A DNA stretch of 64,000 bases from Chitinophagales bacterium (GTDB taxonomy: Bacteria; Bacteroidota; Bacteroidia; Chitinophagales; Chitinophagaceae), in contig JAATFV010000199.1 in NCBI GenBank assembly GCA_015655015.1, positions 1 through 64,000 on the forward strand. Reading direction: 5' to 3'. Below the pieces are notes generated by a model, which searched no databases, was not told the origin of the DNA, and was given only the letters and a program-made list of their open reading frames with translations. Positions 33,438 to 42,908 of this stretch are shown here, piece after piece. Within the stretch, counting starts at the first letter, position 1, and each line of letters opens with the position of its first letter. The position numbers and the translations under genes are program-made.

Positions 33438-35440
33438 GCTATTTCAGATGGGTTTTTGGGCGGTACGGGAAGAAAGAGTTCATAGGACAGGCCGGCCTCA
33501 TCGTGTATCGTCATGTGTCCGTTCATCTGGCGGACAAGATCCCGGACGAGGGATATGCCCATTGACGATTTATCGGTTTTTTTACCTTTTAAGCCTGTGC
33601 CATTGTCGGCATATCCACAACGGATGTTATCGGAACCTGCGGGGCATATTGTAATAGAGATCATGGCGCCGGCGATGGAGGTGAAAGCATATTTAAATGA
33701 GTTGGTCAGCAATTCGGAAAGGATCAGTCCGAAGGATAAAGTGTGCCGGGCGTTGAGTCGGATGCCGGCAGGAATGTCCAATGTGATATGTACTTTCCGG
33801 GATGTATCATAAATCTGCTGGAGATAGGCGGCAAGCTCTTCTACGAATTCGCCGAGCAGGATCGTGTCACTGTTCCCGAAGCGGTGAAGCTTTTGGTTTA
33901 CCAGCATCATGGCCCTGATACGGGCGATATTGCCTTTCAGGATGTCGCGGGAGGTTTGGTCTTTGACGCCGGGCAGCTGCAGGCTGATAAGGCTATAGAG
34001 TAACTGAAGGTTGTTCTTGACGCGATGGCTGAGTTCGTTGATGAGGGTTTCGATCCGGGCATTTCTATCGGCCAGCAGGTCTTTCTGCAGTGTAAGATGA
34101 TGGTTGGATATTTTCAATTCCAGCGTCCGCTCTTCCACATTTTTTTCCAGGATGGCATTCTGATTCATCTGGAGGAGAGTCAGCTCACGCAGGGCTGCCT
34201 GTTTGGCGACTTCATGCTGATGCAGCGCTTCCTTGAGACCGGTCGAGAAAAGAATGAAGACACCTACCGTTGTCAGGTTCGTGATATAAGGCGCTATACT
34301 GAGGGATCGTTCATGCAGGATAGCGGAACCGAGCGTAATCAGCATGCCTCCTGTAATGGACAGGAAGACGCCATAAGCGAGGTAACGCTGGGAGCTGTCG
34401 AGACGGCGCCAGCAAACGGATAAGACGATGGAGGAAAAACTCAGAGGGAGGAAAGAAGCCCAGAGATTGATCGTATTCATCAGGTTGAAGTTGCCGGTGA
34501 AATAATCGATGCAGAAGCTGACGAGGGAAAGAAGGACTAATGCGGTGAGCGCTGCCTTACACAGGCGATAGAGCTGCGGATTGTATTTGGGCACCTGCCA
34601 GAAATCAATGATCAGCATATACAAACCGAAAATGCCCAGGTGGAAGAAATGAATGTTGAACAGCCAGCCGGTGGCGGGATGTTCCGGGAAGAACCATTCT
34701 ATGAAATAACCGTGGGTGCTGATCGTATACAGGGCAATCCCGGTAATGAAGAGCAACAGCCATGCATAAGGCCTGAACCGGCTGACCAGCCAGGATACGA
34801 GGGTATAGAGTAAAAAGATCCATACGGCGCCCTGGGATCGCAGCTCTACCGATTCCCGGTCATGCTGATGCTGCAGGAAGGTCTCTCTGTCCCACAGGGT
34901 GAAATCGAATACGGGCCGGTAATGCTTGGTATGCCGGACTTTCAGCAATAGGGTATAGGTGCGCCGGTCGCCGGGTGGCAGGGACAGCCAAAGCCGTCCG
35001 TCTCCGGGAGACAGGGCGCTGCGTTCACGGAAGGCCCCGGCTTTTGCATGCCGGATGCAGCTGTCATCCTGGAACAGGTAAAGATCGACATACGTGAGAT
35101 GGCTGAAAGAAATGACCCTGGGAGTATGACCGGCTGTCATGCTCCCGGCGGAGTGTATCGGGGATGCGTTCGTCAGGGTGGCGGCCAGCCAGTAGACGTC
35201 TGTCGGATCGCCCTGGCGAAGGGAGTCCAGCGGAACGAAAGAATGCATATGGGAGAGTACGGTGGTCGCATCGGCCGACTGGCCGGTGTCTTCCCAGGCG
35301 AAAAGATAAGGGGCGAGTTTCAGTCCGCCCGGCGGAACTGTATCGGGTATTGTAATAATATTTGCCCGGCAGGTGATGGAAAGCAGGCAGAACAGGAAGG
35401 GGAGATAAGCTTTTTTTATAATAAGAAAGTGCACAAACAT
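33434..35440 (-). CDS. 7TMR-DISM sensor histidine kinase (HisKA_2 type)
   Basis: A 668-residue membrane sensor. A signal-like N-terminus (1-26) precedes an extracytoplasmic beta-sandwich domain (about 35-190, 7TMR-DISMED2-like, with ending WDRETFLQHQHD), seven transmembrane helices (about 205-400, 7TMR-DISM_7TM), a coiled coil (405-465) and a HisKA_2-type dimerisation domain with phosphoacceptor H472 in LINELSHRVKNNLQLLYSL. The HATPase domain follows, with LSELLTNSFKYAF and the G boxes CGYADNGTGLKG and SMGISLVRDLV. DISM sensors often bind carbohydrates or related ligands. It overlaps the response regulator gene by 4 bp. Confidence 0.92.
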   Translation of the reverse strand: MFVHFLIIKKAYLPFLFCLLSITCRANIITIPDTVPPGGLKLAPYLFAWEDTGQSADATTVLSHMHSFVPLDSLRQGDPTDVYWLAATLTNASPIHSAGSMTAGHTPRVISFSHLTYVDLYLFQDDSCIRHAKAGAFRERSALSPGDGRLWLSLPPGDRRTYTLLLKVRHTKHYRPVFDFTLWDRETFLQHQHDRESVELRSQGAVWIFLLYTLVSWLVSRFRPYAWLLLFITGIALYTISTHGYFIEWFFPEHPATGWLFNIHFFHLGIFGLYMLIIDFWQVPKYNPQLYRLCKAALTALVLLSLVSFCIDYFTGNFNLMNTINLWASFLPLSFSSIVLSVCWRRLDSSQRYLAYGVFLSITGGMLITLGSAILHERSLSIAPYITNLTTVGVFILFSTGLKEALHQHEVAKQAALRELTLLQMNQNAILEKNVEERTLELKISNHHLTLQKDLLADRNARIETLINELSHRVKNNLQLLYSLISLQLPGVKDQTSRDILKGNIARIRAMMLVNQKLHRFGNSDTILLGEFVEELAAYLQQIYDTSRKVHITLDIPAGIRLNARHTLSFGLILSELLTNSFKYAFTSIAGAMISITICPAGSDNIRCGYADNGTGLKGKKTDKSSMGISLVRDLVRQMNGHMTIHDEAGLSYELFLPVPPKNPSEIA

Positions 35441-35474
35441 CTCCGCAAATTTGCGTCTTTTTCCTACGAAGATG

Positions 35475-35494
35475 ACTAAGTATAATCACTTAGT
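35475..35494. promoter_or_regulatory. palindrome upstream of the histidine kinase gene
   Basis: ACTAAGT (35475-35481) and ACTTAGT (35488-35494) are a perfect 7-bp inverted repeat with a 6-bp spacer, 35 bp before the kinase start. The size and position suit an autoregulatory operator. Confidence 0.45.
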
Positions 35495-35762
35495 TTTGCT
35501 AAATGCAACCCCGGGGTCTATTTTTTGAAAAGCTGATAAAAAATACATTTGCCACCATTTAGTTTTTCAAGATAGAAACGCTAACCGTAAATCCATATCA
35601 TGCAAAAGCAACCTGCAGTATTCTTCATTGCATATAGCCCCTCTTTTTCTTTTCCGCGATCGGCGCCGCCTGTCGCCGAACTATCCAATTTAGCTATTTT
35701 TCCGGCAGCCCGCCCTCCCGGTGGCATGCGATGATTTAATAGTTCGCTGAAGCCATCCCTTT

Positions 35763-35849
35763 CTGCCGCCTTCGCTGCGGCAGTGGTTTCCCTTACTCGG
35801 AACTTTCAAAGAAACCTTTTTCCCAATTAGCGACGCCGGCTTTCCGGCG
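35763..35849. other. two GC-rich hairpins before the TonB-C-like gene
   Basis: CTGCCGC (35763-35769) pairs with GCGGCAG (35777-35783), and CGCCGG (35834-35839) pairs with CCGGCG (35844-35849). Both have short loops and lack T runs. The second lies about 40 bp before the chosen start at 35888, so these may be leader-RNA structures. Confidence 0.45.
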
Positions 35850-35887
35850 CCAAAGGCCATCCCATGTCAAATAAAATCAACAATTAT

Positions 35888-36352
35888 ATGAAAAAGAACA
35901 ACCTCTTCAGCCGATTACTGATCCTTTCCCTTTTTCTCCATGGCTGGAACGCCTCCTGGGCTCAGCCTCCTGCAACGGCAAAATACCGATGGCCGAAAAA
36001 TGCCGCCGTGAAATTCTCTGCTGATCTTATGCAGGCCTATCAGCAATTGCCCGAAGCCGATTATACGCCTCCGAATGACATAGGGCAATGGTCTGCCGCC
36101 GAGCGGATCCGGTCATTCGCGGGTTCGTATAACGGAAACTTTCAACTGCAATGTATTTTAGTCGTTGACGAGAAGGGAACTATCCGGAATGTTAAGATAA
36201 TAAAGTCAAGTGATGCCAAAGGATCGGGCGTTTTAAAAGCCATACTGACAGACAGTAAAGCAGCGGGCCCCTCATTTGACCATAACAAAGCAGTATCCTG
36301 TTATGTTCCCTGTTCCATCACAATCATCAGTCACCAGCTAAGTATTTCCTAA
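35888..36352 (+). CDS. secreted protein with TonB-C-like domain
   Basis: About 154 residues. A signal peptide, MKKNNLFSRLLILSLF to the cleavage site SWAQ, gives a periplasmic or outer-membrane location; the ATG at 35888 is chosen because it starts this signal, while an ATG at 35864 only adds a polar extension. The C-terminal half (LQCILVVDEKGTIRNVKIIK, then SSDAKGSGVLKAIL) has the strand-helix pattern of the TonB C-terminal domain, but there is no transmembrane anchor or proline-rich spacer, so it is not a classical energy transducer. It lies 33 bp before the T9SS cargo gene and may be co-transcribed with it. Confidence 0.65.
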   Translation: MKKNNLFSRLLILSLFLHGWNASWAQPPATAKYRWPKNAAVKFSADLMQAYQQLPEADYTPPNDIGQWSAAERIRSFAGSYNGNFQLQCILVVDEKGTIRNVKIIKSSDAKGSGVLKAILTDSKAAGPSFDHNKAVSCYVPCSITIISHQLSIS

Positions 36353-36385
36353 TCACCCGATTCCTGAAAGAAAAATGTGTATCCA

Positions 36386-39300
36386 ATGCAAAATTTTTAT
36401 AGATCTTTTATCATAGCCATAGTTGTACTGCTATCGGTCCATTCCCTTCGTGCCCAGATTGTGAGCGGGAACGGCTTTCTGAAAGAACAATATATCGAGG
36501 CAGGTCTGCAGCCGAGTGGGGCTTTTGGCAGCAAAGTGGCCTGTCCGGCGGATTATTTTTATCACAACAATGCCAACTTCGGCGGCAAGCTGGGTTTCAT
36601 ATCCGATGTGGGTAAGGATGGCTGGACGGTCGGTTCTCCTGCATATATCGGAGACTATTTTCTTCCTGGCACCCCTTATGAGGGGTTTTCGGTGCAGATC
36701 GACGGCACCAGATATCTTAACTCGGGCTCCGCTATGACCCAGGATATCACCGGCTCTATCACCGGGTTCAGCACGACCGATACCAGCCAGTCTGTCGAAT
36801 GGATTGGAACGATCAATGGTCTCAGGGTCCGGCAGGTAGCTACCGTGGAGACGGGCAAAAGTTTTATCCTTGTCAGGATATATCTTAACAATACCACTTC
36901 GTCGGCGATCAATAACATCTATTATAGCCGGGAAGTGGACCCCGATAATGAAGTGACGGAAGGCGGCCAATATGATACGAAAAATATCATCGAACAGCAA
37001 AATCCGAATGTCACCAGCACGGCGTTGATATCCGCGAACGGACTGGACTTTGGCTCTTACCTGGGGCTTGGCTCCAGGGACTGTCGTGCAAGAGTAGCGA
37101 TACCGAACAGCTGGCCCAACGCCAATGGTGCGGATATATGGAACGGCAGCGGTATGATGAAGACTACTGTAGGAAATGTTACGGGGGACAATGCCATGTC
37201 CCTTGCCTTCAATGTAGGCTCGCTGGCGGCAGGTGACTCCACCTCCCTTGCTTATGCTTATGTGCTGAATGCGGCGGATCTTCCTCCTGCCATGGATGAA
37301 ACGGATCCTCTTTTCAATGTAAAAGCCAATACCTATGGGTCCGGGTCCAGTGTCAATGTGTGTGCGGGACAGGCAGACCAGATCTCCATCGCCAATGGCG
37401 GGGGATTTACCTGGACCTGGAGCCCTTCTACCGGTCTTGACAGGACGACGGGACCGACGGTGAATGCCGTCCTTACCGGTCCGATGACTTATACAGCTGC
37501 CGGAACCAACTCCTGTGGTACGAACAGGAGCATTACCGTCACGCTGAATCCGACCATCACGACCGCACCGGATGCCGCCGGAACTATTTCGGGACCGGCC
37601 AGTGTTGTTCCCGGTCTGAATGCCAGCTTCAGCGTTGCCGCGATCAACGGGGCCAGTACCTACCAGTGGGCCCTTCCGGCCGGCGCTACTTTCGTATCCG
37701 GGTATAATACGAATTCCATAGTGGTCAATTTCGGTCCCTCGGTAGCCGATGGATCTGTTTCTGTCTTTGGCCAGAATGGCTGCGGGATGGGAGATCCATC
37801 TTCCCTTAGTGTAGCGCTCAGCGGTCTGACTGCTCCGGTTCCCGCCTCCGGTATCGGTAATCCCACCAGTAATAAGAATCCGGAAATAACAGGAACAGCT
37901 ATTCCCGGTGCAACAGTGACTTTATATGATGGATCGACCCCGATCGGATCGGCAACGGCCGATGCCAGCGGGAATTATTCTATCACGCCAACTTCTGCCT
38001 TGTCCGTGGGTACACATACGCTCACCGTCAAGGCCACGGATGGCTCCGGCAATACCAGTGCCGCCAGCGCTGCCCTGAGCCTTAGGATCGTCGCGGCGCC
38101 TCCGCAGCCTCCGGCTCCTGTCCTGGCGTCAGGCGCCAACCCTGTCAATAACAACGAACCACCCCTTACAGGTACTGCTACGGCGGGGACTACCGTAACG
38201 ATCTATGTCGATGGAGTGGTCGCAGGCACGACCACGGCAGACGGGTCGGGCAACTGGTCCTATACACCTGCCAGCCCGATAGCCGATGGACCGCATGATA
38301 TTACCATAACTGCAACGGACGGGTCCGGCAATGCCAGCGCTGCCAGCCCTGCCCTGAGCCTGACTGTGGATACGACACCGCCGTCACAGGCATCTGTACC
38401 GGCCCTGGTATCGGGTACAAGCCCTCTTAATATTAATGAGCCGCCATTTAGCGGAACAGCCGATCCGGGCAGTACGGTCACCGTCTATGTAGATGGCATC
38501 GTTATCGGCACGACAATGGCAGACGGGTCCGGCAACTGGACCTATACGCCTTCCGGCCCGATAGCCGATGGTATCCATACCGTTACCGTGACGGCAACGG
38601 ATGCTGCGGGTAATGTGGGATCTGTCAGTCCGTCTATGTCCCTGACTGTCGACACGACACCGCCAGCTCAGGCTTCCATCCCGGCATTGGCTGCAGGTGC
38701 GAGTCCGGTCAATAATAATGAACCTCCGCTGAAAGGAACGGCCGAAGCGGGCAGTACGGTTACCATTTATATTGACGGCGTTGCAGCCGGCACGACGACG
38801 GCGGATGGCTCCGGCAACTGGGCCTATACTCCTTCCGATCCGATGACCGATGGGGGCCATGCCATTACCGTGACGGCGACGGACGCTGCCGGCAATGCGG
38901 GCGCTGCCAGCCCGGCTCTGTCACTGACCGTCGATACTGCGTCACCTGCACAGGCATCTGTCCCGGTATTGGCTGCCGGTACAAGTCCTGTTAATATTAA
39001 CGAGCCACCGCTGAAAGGAACAGCGGAAGCGGGCAGTACGGTAACTGTTGCTGTCGATGGGGTCGTTATAGGTACGACGACGGCAGACGGGTCCGGCAAC
39101 TGGACTTACACGCCTGCTGACCCGATAACCGACGGTGAACATACCGTTACTGTAACGGCAACGGATGCTGCGGGTAATGCAGGTCCTGCCAGCACCGGCC
39201 TGGATTTCAATGTGGATACCCGGGCCCCGTCAACACCTTCGTCTCCCAGCCTGGAGGATGGCAACAATGGTAATACGAACAACCCCGCACCAACCATCAG

Positions 39301-40330
39301 CGGAACGGCCGAAGCCGGATCTACCGTAACGGTCTACCAGGACGGTGTCGCGGTGGGTACGACGACAGCGGATGGGGCCGGTAACTGGACCTACACCTTC
39401 AGTCCGGCCCTTGCGGACAACAACTATGCTATCAGCATAACGGCTACGGATGCCGCTGGAAATACCAGCGGAACCAGCGGTGTGCAGAGACTGAACATCG
39501 ATACGCAGACTCCGTCATCGCCATCCGCCCCTGTGTTATCCGGCGACCGTAACGGAAAGACGAACAATAACACGCCGGCGTTGAGTGGAACAGCCGAGCC
39601 GGGGTCGACCGTAACGGTTTATGATAATGGCGTTGCTGCCGGAACGGCCGTGGCTGGTCCGGACGGCAACTGGACCTATACTTTCCAGCCTGCCCTTCCC
39701 GATGGTATGAATGGCATTACGACCACAGCGACTGATTCTGCCGGCAATGTCAGCCCTTCCAGCGCCGGCCTGGATTTTGTCATCGATACGCAGCAGCCGA
39801 CGGCAACGATAACATCTGCCAATACTTCGGTAAATGGTGCGTTCCAGGTAACGATCACGTTCAGCGAAGCTGTCCCTGGGTTTACTTCATCCGGGATAAC
39901 GCTGACGGACGGCAGCATTTTGAAATTCGTCGCGGTGAGCGCTTCCGAGTATACAGCTACGATCATGCCGCTCTCGGAAAACACGGTGACAGTGGCTGTT
40001 GGTGCGGATGTCGTTACGGATTCGGCGGGAAATGGCAATAAGGTATCGAATACGTTCAGCGTCCAGGCTGAATTCAATGCAGTTGTTCAGGAGGTATATC
40101 CCAATCCGGCGAGAGGATCGATCAATATCCAGTTCAGCGGCGTGGTGCCTGCTAATGGAAAAGTAATGCTGGTCAACCTGCTGGGACAGACGGTCCTTAC
40201 GGAGCAGCTGAACTTCCAGGGAAACACCACGCTGACGATGAATACGTCGGGAATTGCCGAAGGAATGTATGTTCTCGTGGTAAGCGCTAAAAACTATACC
40301 TATAAAACCAAGGTCCGGATCATCCGGTAA
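36386..40330 (+). CDS. large T9SS-secreted adhesin-like protein with Ig-like repeats
   Basis: A 1314-residue surface or secreted protein. It has a signal peptide (1-24, ending SLRAQ), an unrecognised beta-rich head (about 25-315), PKD-like domains (about 318-480, WTWSPSTG and YQWALPAGATF), seven bacterial Ig-like repeats (about 485-1135, each with GSTVTVYVDG, ADGSGNWTYTP and VTATDAAGN), a further Big-type domain (VTITFSEAVPGFTSSGITLT) and a type A T9SS sorting domain opening with EVYPNPARGSINIQFSG and ending in YKTKVRIIR. The sorting domain directs outer-membrane export and attachment. The ATG at 36386 is chosen; a GTG at 36377 is less likely. A PorV homologue follows directly. The ligand of the head is unknown. 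Confidence 0.85.
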   Translation: MQNFYRSFIIAIVVLLSVHSLRAQIVSGNGFLKEQYIEAGLQPSGAFGSKVACPADYFYHNNANFGGKLGFISDVGKDGWTVGSPAYIGDYFLPGTPYEGFSVQIDGTRYLNSGSAMTQDITGSITGFSTTDTSQSVEWIGTINGLRVRQVATVETGKSFILVRIYLNNTTSSAINNIYYSREVDPDNEVTEGGQYDTKNIIEQQNPNVTSTALISANGLDFGSYLGLGSRDCRARVAIPNSWPNANGADIWNGSGMMKTTVGNVTGDNAMSLAFNVGSLAAGDSTSLAYAYVLNAADLPPAMDETDPLFNVKANTYGSGSSVNVCAGQADQISIANGGGFTWTWSPSTGLDRTTGPTVNAVLTGPMTYTAAGTNSCGTNRSITVTLNPTITTAPDAAGTISGPASVVPGLNASFSVAAINGASTYQWALPAGATFVSGYNTNSIVVNFGPSVADGSVSVFGQNGCGMGDPSSLSVALSGLTAPVPASGIGNPTSNKNPEITGTAIPGATVTLYDGSTPIGSATADASGNYSITPTSALSVGTHTLTVKATDGSGNTSAASAALSLRIVAAPPQPPAPVLASGANPVNNNEPPLTGTATAGTTVTIYVDGVVAGTTTADGSGNWSYTPASPIADGPHDITITATDGSGNASAASPALSLTVDTTPPSQASVPALVSGTSPLNINEPPFSGTADPGSTVTVYVDGIVIGTTMADGSGNWTYTPSGPIADGIHTVTVTATDAAGNVGSVSPSMSLTVDTTPPAQASIPALAAGASPVNNNEPPLKGTAEAGSTVTIYIDGVAAGTTTADGSGNWAYTPSDPMTDGGHAITVTATDAAGNAGAASPALSLTVDTASPAQASVPVLAAGTSPVNINEPPLKGTAEAGSTVTVAVDGVVIGTTTADGSGNWTYTPADPITDGEHTVTVTATDAAGNAGPASTGLDFNVDTRAPSTPSSPSLEDGNNGNTNNPAPTISGTAEAGSTVTVYQDGVAVGTTTADGAGNWTYTFSPALADNNYAISITATDAAGNTSGTSGVQRLNIDTQTPSSPSAPVLSGDRNGKTNNNTPALSGTAEPGSTVTVYDNGVAAGTAVAGPDGNWTYTFQPALPDGMNGITTTATDSAGNVSPSSAGLDFVIDTQQPTATITSANTSVNGAFQVTITFSEAVPGFTSSGITLTDGSILKFVAVSASEYTATIMPLSENTVTVAVGADVVTDSAGNGNKVSNTFSVQAEFNAVVQEVYPNPARGSINIQFSGVVPANGKVMLVNLLGQTVLTEQLNFQGNTTLTMNTSGIAEGMYVLVVSAKNYTYKTKVRIIR
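38110..39238. repeat. 282-bp tandem repeats encoding Ig-like domains
   Basis: The NEPP-encoding site recurs at 38156, 38438, 38720 and 39002, an exact 282-bp (94-residue) period over four highly similar units. Two further diverged units follow downstream and one precedes. Strong similarity between units allows recombination to change the stalk length in frame. Confidence 0.9.
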
Positions 40331-40337
40331 ATTCAAA

Positions 40338-40364
40338 GGCCCCGGAGAAAGATAATCCGGGGCC
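40338..40364. terminator. hairpin between the T9SS cargo gene and the PorV gene
   Basis: GGCCCCGG (40338-40345) and CCGGGGCC (40357-40364) pair perfectly around an 11-nt loop. A T run is lacking, so it could attenuate read-through or be an RNA-processing site between the two genes rather than a full terminator. Confidence 0.6.
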
Positions 40365-40390
40365 ATTACCCAATTTTCAAAATCACTGAA

Positions 40391-41527
40391 ATGAAGAACT
40401 TTTTCCATATTAAATTAGCAGCTGCCTTGTTAGTGCTGGGCTGCTCGATAAGGGCCGGCGCCCAATCGGCAAAGCCGATCAACGTTGTCACGACCTCTGT
40501 TCCCTTTTTACGCATTTCTCCGGATGCCCGTGCAGGAGGCATGGGTGAACTGGGCATCGCCACTTCACCGGATCCCAGCTCATCTTTTTATAATGTCGCC
40601 AAGACTCCTTTTGCCACTGATACCAATGGGATCGCATTTACCTATACGCCCTGGCTACGGGATCTCGGGCTGAATGATGTATACCTGCTTACGGCCGCCG
40701 GTTACCATAAATTAGATGATAACCAGGCACTCTCTGCATCGATCCGGTATTTCAGTCTTGGGGATATCCATTTCACCGATAACAGCGGCGCTCGTCTGGG
40801 GCAGGGTTCTCCCCGGGAAATGGCTGTAGATCTGGCGTATTCACGGAAGCTTTCGGATAAATTATCCATGGGCCTGGCCTTCCGGTATATCTATTCCAAT
40901 CTCGCGTCCGGGGCCGTATCGGACGGGACTACCTATAAAGCAGGTAACTCCGTGGCGGCCGATGTCTCGCTGTTCTATAACGGCAGGAATCAAAATGGGC
41001 AGGGATGGAATTTCGGAGCGGTATTGAGCAATCTGGGGTCCAGGATAGGGTATACCAATGATGCGACGGAAAAAGAATATATTCCGGCTAATCTCGGGGT
41101 GGGCGCTGCGTATACCAGGGTGTTCAACGAGCAGAATAAGCTCAGTATTGGCCTCGATATCAATAAATTGCTGGTACCCGCTGTGCCGCAGCCGGTGAGT
41201 CCTTCCAATCCGGTGCAGGATTCCATCAATATGGCCAATTATCATAATAAGAGCCTGACCAGCAGCTGGTTCAAATCTTTCAATAATAAGGCCTATACGG
41301 CATCGCTGGGCGCCGAATATGTTTTCGATGACCAGTTTTTCCTGCGTGCGGGGTACTTTTATGAAGGTAAAAGCGAAGGGGACCGGCAATATTTTACGCT
41401 CGGGGTTGGCATTAAATATAGTGTGGCGACCCTGAACTTCGCCTATATTGTCCCTTCCGGAAGCGGATTGTCGCGGGATCCTCTTTCCAATACGCTGCGG
41501 TTTGGGTTGGTGATGGGGCTTAATTAA
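40391..41527 (+). CDS. porV: T9SS outer membrane protein PorV homologue
   Basis: A 378-residue outer-membrane beta-barrel of the PorV (LptO) family. The signal peptide ends IRAGAQ. The family block VPFLRISPDARAGGMGELGI, followed by SPDPSSSFYNVAKTPF, is characteristic, and the C-terminus LRFGLVMGLN ends in barrel strands. PorV shuttles sorting-domain cargo from the translocon to the attachment complex in known T9SS systems. Its position 60 bp after a large sorting-domain cargo suggests it serves this cargo, although it could be the general PorV of the cell. The related PorQ is an alternative, but length and motifs favour PorV. Confidence 0.85.
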   Translation: MKNFFHIKLAAALLVLGCSIRAGAQSAKPINVVTTSVPFLRISPDARAGGMGELGIATSPDPSSSFYNVAKTPFATDTNGIAFTYTPWLRDLGLNDVYLLTAAGYHKLDDNQALSASIRYFSLGDIHFTDNSGARLGQGSPREMAVDLAYSRKLSDKLSMGLAFRYIYSNLASGAVSDGTTYKAGNSVAADVSLFYNGRNQNGQGWNFGAVLSNLGSRIGYTNDATEKEYIPANLGVGAAYTRVFNEQNKLSIGLDINKLLVPAVPQPVSPSNPVQDSINMANYHNKSLTSSWFKSFNNKAYTASLGAEYVFDDQFFLRAGYFYEGKSEGDRQYFTLGVGIKYSVATLNFAYIVPSGSGLSRDPLSNTLRFGLVMGLN

Positions 41528-41645
41528 TTAACTAACCAGCCAACTAGTTTGAAGGAAAAAAAAACCATGGGGTGGGATCGTTCCTGATCTCACCCCCCCT
41601 GGTATCGAGTATAGGCAAAGGTAGTGGTAGAATAGGTTTTCCTAT

Positions 41646-41653
41646 TATCTTTG
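41646..41653 (+). promoter_or_regulatory. -7 box before the PliI-like gene
   Basis: TATCTTTG matches TAnnTTTG and ends 5 bp before the ATG at 41659, so a transcript from it would be almost leaderless. No good -33 TTG is seen at the expected distance. Confidence 0.4.
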
Positions 41654-41658
41654 TGTAG

Positions 41659-42243
41659 ATGAAAAAGCTACTTACCCTCACTTTATTTTCGAACGTATTA
41701 TTTTTTGGCGCGGCCAATGCCCAATTGTCATTTAGCAAGATCGACACTACCCTTAAAACAGGTAAGGTAGGTTATCGCGTAGATTGTAAGAACAAGAGCG
41801 TCGATCAAAATCAATTGACGATCAGGCCCGTCGGGTTTGCGAGCGATGCCAGGGAAATGAGCTTTGGCATACGAGGACGCGTATCAAAAGCGGAAATAGA
41901 CGACCTTAACAACGATGGGTTTCCCGACCTTATCCTGTATATCTATAGTGACTCCAACGCGGTATTTGGGACGGTGTATGCGTTCTTATCGGAAGCGAAT
42001 AAATCCATCACTCCCTGTGTGTTGCCCGACGTCATGCTGGATGGGAAAATAAATACCGGGTATAAGGGCCATGACCAATTCTCCTTAATGGAAAGCTACC
42101 TGCTTCAGAAATTTCCCATCTATAAACCAGGAGATGATAAAGATAAGCCTACTGGGGGGACCCGGTCGCTATTGTATCAGCTGGTGCGGGGCGAGGAGGG
42201 CAAGTTTAAATTCAGCATAGTCCGGTCTTACGATACAAAATAG
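41659..42243 (+). CDS. PliI-family lysozyme inhibitor-like secreted protein
   Basis: A 194-residue secreted protein with signal peptide ending GAANAQ. The middle has an acidic loop, EIDDLNNDGFPDLILYIYS, typical of the start of this family, and the C-terminus has the strong block GYKGHDQFSLMESYLLQKFP, followed by YKPGDDKDKPTGGTRSLLYQ. This pattern matches proteins annotated as periplasmic inhibitors of I-type (invertebrate) lysozyme. It may protect the cell wall from lysozyme of animals. The identification rests on remembered family blocks; function is inferred. It is a single gene with its own -7 box. Confidence 0.6.
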   Translation: MKKLLTLTLFSNVLFFGAANAQLSFSKIDTTLKTGKVGYRVDCKNKSVDQNQLTIRPVGFASDAREMSFGIRGRVSKAEIDDLNNDGFPDLILYIYSDSNAVFGTVYAFLSEANKSITPCVLPDVMLDGKINTGYKGHDQFSLMESYLLQKFPIYKPGDDKDKPTGGTRSLLYQLVRGEEGKFKFSIVRSYDTK

Positions 42244-42372
42244 GCCGGGTCGAAAAACGGGCGCATTGCCCGGAATATAAGGTCAGTCCCCTTTAAGAAA
42301 TGTTTACTTAGAACCTCTTTATCGGAAAAGGGACTTATGAGCAGGAACTGTTTATAACGTAACAGATCGTTT

Positions 42373-42798
42373 TTAATCGTTGTTGCTAACCGTTAATTTT
42401 ACTTCCATATTTCCCCTGGTTGCGTTAGAATACGGACAAATCTGATGAGCCTGGCCTATCAAAGATTGTGCTTCTTCTATACTTACTTTCGGGATGTTGG
42501 CGTGTAACGCGGCGGCCAGTCCAAAACCGCCATTTTCGATCTGGCCGATGCTTACATGAGCCGTTACCGTTGTAGCGCCTGCCTGGACTTTATTTTTTTT
42601 GATAACTGCATTCAGGGCGCTATCAAAACAAGCTGCATATCCGGCAGCAAATAACATTTCGGGATTGGCATAATCATCATTGGCTCCGCCTAAGGCTTTT
42701 GGCATTCTTACCTCTAAATCCAGAACGCCATTTTCACTTTTTACATGTCCGTTTCTTCCGTCTGTAGCTGTAGCAGCTATCGAATACAATATTTTCAT
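42373..42798 (-). CDS. organic hydroperoxide resistance protein (Ohr/OsmC family)
   Basis: A 141-residue cytoplasmic peroxidase of the Ohr subfamily. It reduces organic hydroperoxides with a reactive cysteine. The two conserved cysteines are C57 in AAGYAACFDSAL and C121 in QICPYSNATRGN, and the N-terminal half carries the ATATDGRNGHVKSENG and LGGANDDYANPEMLFA segments of Ohr. The length is normal for the family. It is a single minus-strand gene; no MarR-type OhrR regulator is adjacent. Confidence 0.92.
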   Translation of the reverse strand: MKILYSIAATATDGRNGHVKSENGVLDLEVRMPKALGGANDDYANPEMLFAAGYAACFDSALNAVIKKNKVQAGATTVTAHVSIGQIENGGFGLAAALHANIPKVSIEEAQSLIGQAHQICPYSNATRGNMEVKLTVSNND

Positions 42799-42908
42799 AT
42801 TAATTTATTTTTTTAAATGATATAATATTAGGGGAATTTCTTAGACAAAATGAGGAATTCGGTTTGCGGAACGGATTCCCGTAGCGCAATAATCAGGCCC
42901 GGAATAAA

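Larger units (their letters stand above)
35441..35887. other. divergent intergenic region with several palindromes
   Basis: About 450 bp between the divergent histidine kinase and TonB-C-like genes. It contains three perfect inverted repeats, listed separately, and no convincing open frame. It should hold promoters for both directions. Confidence 0.55.
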
